From contig DJEL01000006.1 in assembly GCA_002432425.1 (NCBI GenBank), forward strand, positions 1 through 17,968: DNA of 17,968 nt, given 5' to 3'. A model generated the notes under the pieces. That model had not been told where the DNA came from and did not search any database. It saw only the letters and a program-made list of their open reading frames with translations. The position numbers and the translations under genes were made by a program. This DNA is from Lachnospiraceae bacterium UBA5899. GTDB taxonomy: Bacteria; Bacillota; Clostridia; Lachnospirales; Lachnospiraceae. Shown in pieces: positions 1 to 7,052 of the stretch; positions within the stretch are counted from its first letter, which is position 1, and each line of letters starts with the position of its first letter.

Positions 1-58
<58 letters not shown>

Positions 59-61
59 ATT

Positions 62-86
62 TCACTTGTCCGCTAAGGACAAGTGA
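62..86. repeat. 10-bp inverted repeat in the tRNA-Gly leader
   Basis: TCACTTGTCC (62-71) and GGACAAGTGA (77-86) are perfect reverse complements separated by five bases. The repeat lies between the -10 box and the mature tRNA 5' end. A transcript starting near 81 would still form a 7-bp hairpin (CTTGTCC/GGACAAG) at its very 5' end. It may be a processing or stability element, or an operator over the start site; the sequence does not decide. Confidence 0.6.
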
Positions 87-87
87 T

Positions 88-116
88 AGTTTACTATAGG
101 ACAGGGCTTTTGTCAA
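88..116 (-). promoter_or_regulatory. sigma-A promoter of tRNA-Gly
   Basis: On the minus strand a perfect -35 TTGACA (111-116) is followed by a 17-bp spacer and a -10 TAAACT (88-93). The predicted transcription start is near position 81, about 23 nt before the tRNA 5' end. Confidence 0.75.
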
Positions 117-186
117 CCCATGTTTTGAATTTTTTATAAAATTCATGCAAAAGACTTTTCCGCTCTTTCAAATCCCTTTATTTCCG

Positions 187-1862
187 CTAATCTTCCACAT
201 ACACAATTTCAAACTGCGGCTCCCCGAGACTTGCGGCTACGGCATCCACATATTCCTTCCGGTTCGCACTCATTTCCACCCAGGTAAGCGACGGCATGGA
301 AAACAGAGGCGTAAAATCCGTCACTTCGCATTGTGCCATGTTGATGCGGTTGATATCCGTCATCCCCGCTCTTCCTACCGATAAATAGCCGATTTCCGCC
401 CCTTTCAGGTACATAGCGGCATCCGGTCCTTCCCGCGGGTTCATCTCATCCAGTTTATGTAACTCCGCCAGTGCGCCTCCGTCATAATCTCCCGTCTGGT
501 TCAAATCCAACTGCCTTAAATTTTTGCAGGTGCCAAGTGCCTCTATACCCTCCAAAGGATTGGCAAGAAATCCGGCTTTATACAGGTATTCCTTTCCGGC
601 AAGTGCGGAAATATCCGTCACCTGATTGTTCCGCACTTCCACGCTCTCCAGATAATCCAGTTCTTTTAGCGCTGTAATATTCCTCACATGGTTGCCGCCG
701 ATACACACTTCCCTTAAGTTGGGCATAAGGGATAAATCCTCCAGACTCTGAATACTGCCGTAATCGGTTCCTCCGTCCAGATACCATTGGAAGCCCAGAT
801 TGTAATAGTCATCCTCTGAGGTGTAAACTTCATTTCCCTGCACATACACACCCAGAACTTTGTTAAGATCCTTATAGGTAACGGTGCCTTCCTCTTTTCC
901 CAGATAGGCGCATACCGCCTTTTCGACAAGAGGCTCCCGGAAAGAAACCCTGCGTCCCTCTTTGTTCGTCACATACCAGCCCGCCATGGCAGCCAGGCAG
1001 AAAGAAAACACCGTTCCCGCAAGGCAGGACGCAAAAGCAATTCTTTTCTGACGCCGCCGGTACTGCCGCGTGGTCTTTTGCAATGCCCGGCACAGGCTTT
1101 TGTCATCCCGGTATCTTTTCTCCGGTACAAACGCGCAGCATCTGGCTGCCACCTTTTCCAACGGTGTCACCGGTTCCTTGATGGGCTTCGCCTTCCCGGT
1201 CAGAAGGTAGGACAGCACCACGCCGTAGGAATATATGTCCGACCGGATATCCGTCTGCTTAAAGCCGAACTGCTCCGGTGCGGCAAATTCCTCCGTTCCG
1301 GAAAAAACAGTGTCCTCTTTTGCCCCTTTCTTATAAATGCGGCTGATGCCGAAATCAATCAGCGCCAGAGAACCGTCCGGTCTGATACTGATATTCTGCG
1401 GCTTGATGTCCCGGTGAATGATGACCGGATCCGCCTCATGGAGCGTCCGCATGGTTTCCGCCAATCCGACGGCAATTTCCCGTATGCGGTCTTCTGCCAT
1501 ATAGCTTTCCCGCACATAACGGGACAACGGCACGCCTTCCGCATATTCCCTCAGCACACAGAAATAATTGTCATTCTCATAGCTTCCGATAAACGCCGGA
1601 CATGCTTTGTTTTTCAGACACAGGATTTCCTGCTGCCGCATGCCTTCCATCCTGTCATAACATTTGGCAACCACCTTCTGTCGCTGTGTTTGTCCCTAAA
1701 AAGCAGAGTTTCGCAATCCGACTTGCTGCTTAAACACTCCGTAACATCAAAAGCTGCCAGCATTTCCGCCGGCAGCTTTTCTTCTATGCAGGCAGAAAAC
1801 AACATGTCGGCGGTAATGCCCTCATTTGCTTCTTCCACTGTTTCCTGCATTTGTTTTTTCAT
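187..1862 (-). CDS. Transmembrane Ser/Thr protein kinase with extracellular LRR region; one-base frameshift near 1674
   Basis: Hanks-type Ser/Thr kinase. The open frame from 1674 carries VVAK (beta-3 lysine), HRDIKPQN (catalytic loop, D89 of that frame), DFG (D107), AAPEQF (APE-like) and DIYSYGVVL. A basic stretch and one transmembrane helix follow (about 211-235). After that comes an outer region with LRR-like units (about 310-395, e.g. LRQLDLNQ), so it has a receptor-kinase layout with the kinase inside. The frame from 1674 would start in beta-3, lacking the first two kinase strands. These are encoded upstream in another frame (1862 to about 1676, 63 codons including DCETLLFRDK), with an ATG preceded by a strong GGGGGGAG ribosome site. 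Adding one G to the GG at about 1672-1676 joins them into about 558 aa, so I take 1862 as the true start. The normal glycine loop is not evident. It is the last gene of the four-gene unit, 15 nt after the XRE-like gene. Kinase identity is certain. Whether the frameshift is real is not known. Confidence 0.85.
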
Positions 1863-1877
1863 GTTCTCCCCCCTGTT

Positions 1878-2389
1878 TCATGCCTCTCCGAGAAGAGGCG
1901 CCTGAATGGATGCCAGAAGCCCCTGTACTTCCATCACATCCATATGGTGTGTAATGCCGTAAATCACGGCAGCATCTCTTTTCATTTTGGCATACAGAAT
2001 ACTTTTCCAGCTGTTTTAAGAAGCTGCTGGGTTTCTTTCAGGTCCAGCTCCATCCCTATGGAAAGCTGCAGCAGTTTATCCCGGGAAGGCACTCCGGTAC
2101 CGTTAAAAAGCTGATGCCCGTAAGTCCGGTCAATCTGCGCTTTCTTAATAACCTGCTCCGGCACCAGATTTCTCTGCGTGCACAGACCTGTCAGGTACTC
2201 CGATACGGTGATTTCCGTAAAATGCCCCCGGCTGTCCTCCATGACCCGGTGGAATTCCCGTCCTTCTGCAATTTTCTGTACCAATGTATTGGTGGTGATT
2301 TCCCTATCCCATGCCGCCCCGTCCTCTGTATCCCTGTGCTGCACTGCAGTTTCCTTGCAGTTCTGTTGCGCGTCTTCCCGCTTTCCCAC
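1878..2389 (-). CDS. XRE-like helix-turn-helix protein, frameshifted near its C-terminus
   Basis: Small protein with an XRE-like helix-turn-helix pattern at about residues 78-127 (VIKKAQIDRTYGHQLF, then GVPSRDKLLQLSIGMELD). The uninterrupted frame stops at 1982 after 135 aa. Past that point another frame continues with MKRDAAVIYGITHHMDV and ends at 1878. Adding one A to the A4 run (plus-strand T run at 2003-2006) joins the frames through GKSILYAKMKRD and gives about 170 aa. The GTG at 2389 is only a tentative start: no clear ribosome site is visible, and the gene begins 12 nt after the preceding stop, so translation may be coupled. It sits between the SseB-like gene and the kinase, 15 nt from the latter, which suggests it is a partner or substrate of the kinase (inference). 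Direct DNA binding is not proven by the sequence. Confidence 0.7.
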
Positions 2390-2401
2390 AGTCCCGCTTT
2401 C

Positions 2402-3856
2402 TTACTGCATCTTTTTCATATGTTCAAACAGTTCATCGCTTACATAGCAGCCGGCTTTCACATGCTCCGTCAGGTTGATGGCACAATCAAATTTCTCAAT
2501 CATGCCCCGCACGGTCTGGATATTGCCCTGCCAGTCAGTGTCATCCTTCATGCCCTGCTTCAGACGCTTCCAGTCCGTATACATTCTCACGGCAGGTCTG
2601 TCCTTTTTGCCGGGAACGGTGGGGAAGCTTAAGGTAACGCCCTTGGGAATGACAGTTTTTCCGTTCGCATCCGGCTTGGGAATTTCTCCGTCCACCTTTG
2701 TGGGCACAAGCAGTCTTGCCTTTACCATTTCTTTCGCCAGGAAGCGGTAATACACTTTGTAAACCGTTTTGGCATCTTCGCTTTCAGTCTGCTCCATCTG
2801 ACCGATTAACAGAAGCCATCTTTCCAAATCCGGGTTCATGACCGGACGTTCAATTTCCGGAAGATGACTGTAATCCGGCTTGTTTACCAGCATGCCTGCT
2901 GCCAGGGAAACCTGTTCATTGATGAGCTGCACGCCGCAGGCTCCGTCTAAATAAAAGCTTTCGCCTAAGAAATTCTTAATTCCGTTTTTATCCGCTCCGC
3001 AGGAAATTTCCCGGATTTCAAATTTATCCTCGGGAAATTTGGCGCTCAGGGTTTCCTTGTAAGCCTTGGTAATCAGGCGGATGGCGGGCGGCATGCACAT
3101 GTAGCTGCCGTCTTTTCTGGCTACGGTCTTGGAAAACAGAAACGGCTCTCCGGTTGCCTTGCTGTAAACGCAGTAAATCACCTCTGTTTCCAGAAGTTTT
3201 CTGCTGATAATTTTAGCCAGCTTCTCCAGCTTTGCCTTATTTTCTTTGACAACTTCTTCGCTTTCTTCCTTTACCACCTTGGTATGGAACCACACAAAAA
3301 GGCTCCAGAGCTCTGCGCAGTCCGTCAGGCTTAAAAATTCCGCATCCTTATCGGTAAGCTCCAGTTTTTTACCGGTTACATAGGCATCACCCAGTGCGGT
3401 GATATATGCCTGGTGTACGGATTTTTTAGAGCGGCTGCGGGTAGATACCACGCTGCCCGGCTTTGTCTGATAGCGGGATGCCCGTTCCACACGCAGGGCT
3501 GCCTGACAGCCGGAAGCTTCTTTTACCCTGGTATTGGGACCTGTTTCAATTCCTAAAACAGTCGTCACAAACTGATAGCTGTCGTCCTCTCCCGGATTGG
3601 AAATGTATACGGCATCTCCTACTCGGACGGTTCCTTCCACTCTGCCGACAACCACTAAATCCTCGGTATCCTGCAAGGTATACAGGGCACGGATACCCAT
3701 GGCAAAACCCTCTTCCGCTTCCTGTCCTTCTGCGCTTTCTCCTGCCGCTTCGGCACGGTGAGTGTCCGCTTTTTCTGCCGTTTCCTCGTCCGCGCCCACA
3801 AGCTTCTTATCTTTTACTTCTTCGTTTTCGTCCTGTTTCTTTTTACCAAATAACAT
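2402..3856 (-). CDS. EF-Tu domain II-like / SseB-like domain protein
   Basis: 484-aa soluble protein with no signal peptide or membrane segment. Residues 1-50 are a charged, Glu/Lys-rich, probably disordered tail. Residues about 52-140 resemble the beta-barrel of translation factor domain II (ALYTLQDTEDLVVVGRVEGT, then VRVGDAVYI). There is no GTPase domain, so it is not an elongation factor. A central region (about 145-335) I do not recognise includes FLSLTDCAELWSLFVWF. The C-terminal part (about 340-484) resembles the SseB N-terminal domain: a helical start, LLVPTKVDG, and VRMYTDWKRL near the end. The ATG at 3856 follows a good GGGGGAAAGGA ribosome site. The gene lies 45 nt after the GH3-like gene. 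Its function is unknown; a scaffold or sensor role next to the kinase is inference. The domain calls come from sequence pattern only. Confidence 0.7.
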   Translation of the reverse strand: MLFGKKKQDENEEVKDKKLVGADEETAEKADTHRAEAAGESAEGQEAEEGFAMGIRALYTLQDTEDLVVVGRVEGTVRVGDAVYISNPGEDDSYQFVTTVLGIETGPNTRVKEASGCQAALRVERASRYQTKPGSVVSTRSRSKKSVHQAYITALGDAYVTGKKLELTDKDAEFLSLTDCAELWSLFVWFHTKVVKEESEEVVKENKAKLEKLAKIISRKLLETEVIYCVYSKATGEPFLFSKTVARKDGSYMCMPPAIRLITKAYKETLSAKFPEDKFEIREISCGADKNGIKNFLGESFYLDGACGVQLINEQVSLAAGMLVNKPDYSHLPEIERPVMNPDLERWLLLIGQMEQTESEDAKTVYKVYYRFLAKEMVKARLLVPTKVDGEIPKPDANGKTVIPKGVTLSFPTVPGKKDRPAVRMYTDWKRLKQGMKDDTDWQGNIQTVRGMIEKFDCAINLTEHVKAGCYVSDELFEHMKKMQ

Positions 3857-3901
3857 AATTGTCCTTTCCCCCTGTATGGATGTTGGTCTGTGCTTTCCGC
3901 A

Positions 3902-5263
3902 TTATTCTTCCGGCATCATGCTGGCATATTTGATGCGGTAAATTCTTCTTAAGGAGTCGTTGATGCGCTCCTCGGAAATGGTGCCGTTCTGTACGGCTTC
4001 CAGCACGCCGTTGTATGCCTTCTCAAAATCATCCGGGCATAAAATCATATCGCAGCCCGCCTTCAGAGCCAGAATGGCTGCCTCGTCTGCTTCATAATAT
4101 TCGGTGATGGCGCCTTTATTCATGGCATCCGTAATAATAACCCCATCGAAGCCAAGTTCGTTTCTTAGCTTGTCCGTAACCACTGCGGAAGATAAGCTGC
4201 AGGGTGTGTTGTCGCCGGTAAGCGCCGGAACTGCCACATGTCCTACCATAACCATATCCGCACCGGCATCAATGCCTGCCTTAAATACGGTAAATTCCTC
4301 TGCGGCAAGCTGTTCTGCCGTCCGATCGGAGGAAGCCATACCCGTTGTGGGGTCCTCCTTCATATCGGCGGCTCCCGGGAAGTACTTTAAGCAGCTGCTG
4401 ATGCCCTTTTCCTGCATTCCCTGTACGGCGGATGTCACGAAAGAAGCTGCCAGGGCGGCATCGCTTCCGTAAGAAGCATCCTTTAAGTAGCTGTCCTGCA
4501 CGGTGGCAAGGTCCGCAACCGGTGCAAAATTCAGGTTCAATCCGTAAGTAAGCATGCTGTCCGCAATCTTGCCGGAAGCCTCATATGCCTTTGCCGCATC
4601 GGCTCCGGTTCCCATTGCCTGCTCACTGTCCGTCTTATCCGCAAGTCCCGCCTTTTCCAGGCTGGTGCTGCTGCCGCCTTCTTCCGCTACACAGGTAAAC
4701 AAAGCATAACGGCTGTAAAGCATAGTGTTGGACACCATTTCCGTAAACTGCGCCGCATCCTGCATGTTCTGGGAAGTATACACAATACCGCCGACCGCGT
4801 ATTTGTTCAGCGCATCCTTGGTGCCGTCTCCCGCTTTCACGGCTTTGTTGACGCCGGTAATGGACTCCGGTGTCACAATAAACAGACCTGCCACTTTATC
4901 CTCCAGCGGCATCTGGGAAATAAACGCTTCATCCAAAATAGCGTCAAGCTGCTGTTCGGGTGTAAGAGACGGCTCCGTATTCGTTTCCTCCGGCTTTACA
5001 ATCTCGTCCTCTGACTCAAACAGATTGTCTATCGTGGTTTCCTCCGTCGTAGCGGCACCGCCGCCGGTAGTCCTGCCCGCTCCCCTGTGCATGATGTACC
5101 ACACGCCGGTTCCGATAATTGCCACAATCAGACAGACAAACAATAAAAAGGTAAGGAACGCCAGTATCTGGTTTCTCTGTCTTCTCTTCCTTCGTAATTC
5201 TCTTCTTTCCTTTGCTTCTCTGTCCTGTATTTCCTTCTGAATGGTATTTGTACTTTCTGCCAT
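3902..5263 (-). CDS. Membrane-anchored GH3/NagZ-like protein with degenerate active site
   Basis: 453 aa. A basic N-terminus (residues 12-30) and one hydrophobic helix (about 32-57) make it a signal-anchored protein facing outward. A Thr/Glu-rich linker (about 60-105) leads to a glycoside hydrolase family 3 N-terminal barrel (NagZ, beta-N-acetylhexosaminidase type). Family marks are GLNLNFAPVADL (241-252), KYFPG (293-297), MVGHVAVPAL (339-348) and DGVIITDAM with the nucleophile position D379. The KHFPGHGDTxxDSH loop that supplies the His acid/base is altered to KYFPGAADMKEDPTTG, and the substrate-binding DxEGGRV motif reads AEEGGSS. Hydrolase activity is therefore doubtful; a cell-wall sugar binding role is possible (inference). 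First gene of the four-gene unit, with AGGAAGG upstream of the ATG. Confidence 0.82.
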   Translation of the reverse strand: MAESTNTIQKEIQDREAKERRELRRKRRQRNQILAFLTFLLFVCLIVAIIGTGVWYIMHRGAGRTTGGGAATTEETTIDNLFESEDEIVKPEETNTEPSLTPEQQLDAILDEAFISQMPLEDKVAGLFIVTPESITGVNKAVKAGDGTKDALNKYAVGGIVYTSQNMQDAAQFTEMVSNTMLYSRYALFTCVAEEGGSSTSLEKAGLADKTDSEQAMGTGADAAKAYEASGKIADSMLTYGLNLNFAPVADLATVQDSYLKDASYGSDAALAASFVTSAVQGMQEKGISSCLKYFPGAADMKEDPTTGMASSDRTAEQLAAEEFTVFKAGIDAGADMVMVGHVAVPALTGDNTPCSLSSAVVTDKLRNELGFDGVIITDAMNKGAITEYYEADEAAILALKAGCDMILCPDDFEKAYNGVLEAVQNGTISEERINDSLRRIYRIKYASMMPEE

Positions 5264-5313
5264 AGTAATCTTTCAAATCCTTCCTGAAAACTCATCAACA
5301 TTACACATGTTTT

Positions 5314-5342
5314 ATTCTAACCTATTTTCCGACAGATTTCCA
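5314..5342 (-). promoter_or_regulatory. Possible weak promoter of the GH3-kinase unit
   Basis: On the minus strand TGGAAA (5337-5342), a 17-bp spacer and TAGAAT (5314-5319) lie about 50 nt before the 5263 start codon. The -35 match is poor (4 of 6). If it is not used, the unit must be read from the strong promoter at 5692-5720 through the hairpin at 5369-5411. Confidence 0.3.
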
Positions 5343-5368
5343 CAGGAAATACCTTACTTTTTTAAATT

Positions 5369-5411
5369 GAAAGAGCGCACCGATTAAAAATTTCAACCAA
5401 TGCGCTCCTTC
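5369..5411 (-). terminator. 17-bp hairpin, terminator or attenuator
   Basis: On the minus strand GAAGGAGCGCAUUGGUU pairs without a mismatch with AAUCGGUGCGCUCUUUC around a 9-nt loop. Four pairs are G-U, and all would be A-C mismatches in a plus-strand transcript, so the structure belongs to minus-strand RNA. The run after the stem (AAUUUAAAAAAG) is a weak U tract, so termination may be partial. Confidence 0.6.
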
Positions 5412-5685
5412 AGACTTCGATATCCAATGGATTATCCTCCTATTCAGTTTTCTTCTTTTTTTGTCACATCCACATTTTCTTTGGTTTTCTACACTCTTTT
5501 CATTTGTACGGATTGTACTGTAACGGTGATGTTTTCCTTTGTAAACCGTTCTCTTCTCTCTGGTGTAATCTTCCTTTATCTATAGGTAACTCTATTCATT
5601 TGTAACTTCTGGATGTGGTTTATGTTTTGTATTACGTGTGCGTTGGACTGTACCTCTCTTTCTTTTATCTTCTGTTCTTTATTGT
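5369..5685 (-). ncRNA. Candidate structured ncRNA or long 5' leader
   Basis: About 317 nt, A/purine-rich on the minus strand, with no credible reading frame. It starts just downstream of a consensus promoter (5692-5720) and ends in a 17-bp hairpin (5369-5411). Other possible pairings are an 8-bp long-range stem (CACATCCA from 5617-5610 with TGGATGTG from 5472-5465), a hairpin AACGGT/ACCGTT (5550-5545 with 5527-5522), and a bulged hairpin (GATAATCC with GGATATC) just before the terminal hairpin. An AGGAGG lies near 5440. I see no hallmark of RNase P, tmRNA or SRP RNA and do not recognise the family. It could be a stand-alone RNA or the leader of the downstream kinase unit. Confidence 0.5.
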
Positions 5686-5691
5686 AACTTC

Positions 5692-5720
5692 ATTATACAT
5701 AACAGCTTGTATTTTGTCAA
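5692..5720 (-). promoter_or_regulatory. Consensus sigma-A promoter
   Basis: Minus strand: perfect TTGACA (5715-5720), exactly 17 bp, perfect TATAAT (5692-5697). This is the best promoter match in the window. A 6-bp inverted repeat (AATATC/GATATT, 5719-5736) abuts and slightly overlaps the -35 box and could be an operator. No coding region follows for more than 400 bp, which points to an RNA product or a long leader. Confidence 0.8.
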
Positions 5721-5785
5721 TATCTTTTCTGATATTTTTGTAGAATTTTGTAATTTCTTGTAAGTTATTGGAATTTTCTGTCAAT

Positions 5786-6337
5786 TTATGCCTTATAAAT
5801 AATACTCTTTGCCAACTCTTCCGCTTTTTCTTTTCCGCAGAAGGTTTCCACAATGGCAAGTGCAAACGGAATGGCGGTTCCCATACCTCTGGAGGTAATC
5901 ATGTGTCCGTCCGCAGATACCTCCGCCGCCGTTACCTTTGCTCCGGTCAAATGGCTTTCAAAACCCGGATAACAACAGGCTCTTTTACCGGAAAGAAGTC
6001 CTCTGTGACCGTAAATGCTGGGTGCCGCACAGATGGCAGCCAGGTACTTTTCTTCTTTGGCGAAAGCATCCACCTGCTTCATCAGTGCTTCACAGTTCTC
6101 TAAGTTTTTGGTGCCGGGCATGCCGCCGGGAAGCACAATCATGTCAAGCTTTGCAAAATCCGTTGCGGAAATGGTCTTATCCGCCGTAATTTCAATGCCG
6201 TGGGAGCCGGTTACTTTTACAGAGTCGGTAATGGATACCATGTCAATGGCAAGACCCGCTCTCCGTAAAATGTCAACTACGGTCAGTCCTTCGATTTCTT
6301 CAAAACCTTCCGCAAAAAAAATAGCAATCTGTTTCAT
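5786..6337 (-). CDS. DJ-1/PfpI (ThiJ) family protein
   Basis: 183 aa, the usual length for the DJ-1/YajL branch. The sequence shows AEGFEEIE with E16 at the position of the conserved glutamate (human DJ-1 E18), LPGGMPG, and the nucleophile elbow AAICAAPS with C103 at the position of DJ-1 C106. The late GMGTAIPFALAIVE matches the family C-terminal helix region. Members are cytosolic and linked to oxidative or carbonyl stress; the exact activity (glyoxalase, deglycase, chaperone) is disputed and cannot be read from sequence. The ATG follows AGGAAGGATG. It is transcribed divergently from the CYTH gene, with a palindrome between them, and stops 66 bp before the strong promoter at 5720. Confidence 0.92.
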   Translation of the reverse strand: MKQIAIFFAEGFEEIEGLTVVDILRRAGLAIDMVSITDSVKVTGSHGIEITADKTISATDFAKLDMIVLPGGMPGTKNLENCEALMKQVDAFAKEEKYLAAICAAPSIYGHRGLLSGKRACCYPGFESHLTGAKVTAAEVSADGHMITSRGMGTAIPFALAIVETFCGKEKAEELAKSIIYKA

Positions 6338-6355
6338 ATTTTCTCATCCTTCCTA

Positions 6356-6384
6356 CATATATTGTATTTGTGGGCTCTTGGCAA
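6356..6384 (-). promoter_or_regulatory. Probable promoter of the DJ-1 family gene
   Basis: Minus strand TTGCCA (6379-6384), 17-bp spacer, TATATG (6356-6361). It is placed about 20 bp before the start codon, giving a very short leader. The -35 lies 3 bp from the palindrome at 6388-6407. Confidence 0.45.
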
Positions 6385-6387
6385 AAT

Positions 6388-6407
6388 CTTTACCGGAAGC
6401 GGTAAAG
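6388..6407. promoter_or_regulatory. 8-bp palindrome, candidate shared operator
   Basis: CTTTACCG and CGGTAAAG are perfect reverse complements around GAAG. The site sits between the two divergent promoters, 3 bp from the minus-strand -35 and 6 bp from the plus-strand -35. Neither flank has a T tract of the kind seen in terminators, so a repressor or activator site is more likely. Confidence 0.5.
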
Positions 6408-6413
6408 TATTGC

Positions 6414-6446
6414 TTGTGTTCCCGCGAAAAAAAGTTATAATATAAT
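6414..6446 (+). promoter_or_regulatory. Promoter of the CYTH gene
   Basis: TTGTGT (6414-6419), 16-bp spacer, TATAAT (6436-6441). A second overlapping TATAAT lies at 6441-6446. An AAGGAG ribosome site (6458-6463) follows, 7 nt before the ATG at 6471. Confidence 0.6.
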
Positions 6447-6470
6447 CAGAACCTCAAAAGGAGACTCTCT

Positions 6471-6974
6471 ATGGAAATCGAGCGCAAATTCACAGTCAAA
6501 AAATTACCGGACAATCTGGACTCCTATCCTTTTCATATCATTGAACAGGCTTACTTAAACACCGACCCGGTGGTACGCATCCGACGCGAGGACGATGATT
6601 TTTACCTGACCTACAAGGGCAAAGGCATGATGGCAAGGGAAGAGCACAACCTTCCTCTCAACAAGGACTCCTATTACCATCTCTTAGAGAAAGCCGACGG
6701 CAATATCATCTCCAAGAAGCGTTACCTTATCCCTCTTAAAAATCCGCAGTTTACCGGACAGAATACCCAGCCGCCGGAAGGCTATTCCCTGACCATTGAG
6801 CTGGATGTGTTTGATAAACCCTTCGCTCCTCTTATTATGGCAGAAGTGGAATTCGGAAGCAAGATAGCCGCCGAGACATTTTTACCTCCCGACTGGTTCT
6901 TGGAGGATGTGACTTACGACCCGGCTTACCACAATTCCTACTTAAGCAAGCTGGACTTAAGTGCCGCTAAATAA
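6471..6974 (+). CDS. CYTH domain protein (triphosphate tunnel metalloenzyme family)
   Basis: 167 aa, close to the usual size of single-domain CYTH proteins. It begins with MEIERKF, the diagnostic ExExK motif (E2, E4, K6) that lines the triphosphate tunnel and binds metal. It continues with basic and acidic tunnel-strand motifs: VRIRRE, YLTYKGKG, KKRYLIPL, TIELDVF and MAEVEFGS. Known members hydrolyse inorganic triphosphate or thiamine triphosphate, and some are class IV adenylyl cyclases; the substrate here cannot be assigned. The protein is probably cytosolic, with no signal or membrane segment. It has its own promoter and an AAGGAG ribosome site, is divergent from the DJ-1 gene and convergent with the glucanotransferase gene. 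Confidence 0.92.
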   Translation: MEIERKFTVKKLPDNLDSYPFHIIEQAYLNTDPVVRIRREDDDFYLTYKGKGMMAREEHNLPLNKDSYYHLLEKADGNIISKKRYLIPLKNPQFTGQNTQPPEGYSLTIELDVFDKPFAPLIMAEVEFGSKIAAETFLPPDWFLEDVTYDPAYHNSYLSKLDLSAAK

Positions 6975-7013
6975 GCACTGCCAAACACTACAATTTCATC
7001 ATTCGCTTACAAC

Positions 7014-7052
7014 AAGCTGTATGCTATCTGGCATACAGCTTATTTAATTCTT
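7014..7052 (+). terminator. Hairpin between convergent CYTH and glucanotransferase genes
   Basis: AAGCTGTATGC (7014-7024) and GCATACAGCTT (7031-7041) are perfect 11-bp complements around six bases. On the plus strand the stem is followed by ATTTAATTCTTT, a moderate U-rich tail. The right arm lies inside the last codons and stop of the minus-strand glucanotransferase gene, so it may serve both transcripts. Confidence 0.6.

Noticed and set aside
126..145. AT-rich inverted repeat after the kinase gene as an operon terminator
   Set aside because: The stem TGAATTTT/AAAATTCA contains only two G-C pairs and the minus-strand sequence after it has no U tract.
1078..1905. 275-codon plus-strand open frame opposite the kinase
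   Set aside because: It mirrors the kinase gene; its product has biased composition and no family features, and no promoter or ribosome site was seen.
5400..5585. 61-codon plus-strand open frame in the gene-free stretch
   Set aside because: No ribosome site before the ATG, low-complexity Phe/Ser/Leu-rich product from T-rich DNA, and it lies antisense to the better-supported RNA candidate.
5369..5685. CsrA-binding decoy RNA based on repeated GGA motifs
   Set aside because: About seven GGA motifs occur, but this is near what purine-rich sequence gives, and most are not in hairpin loops.
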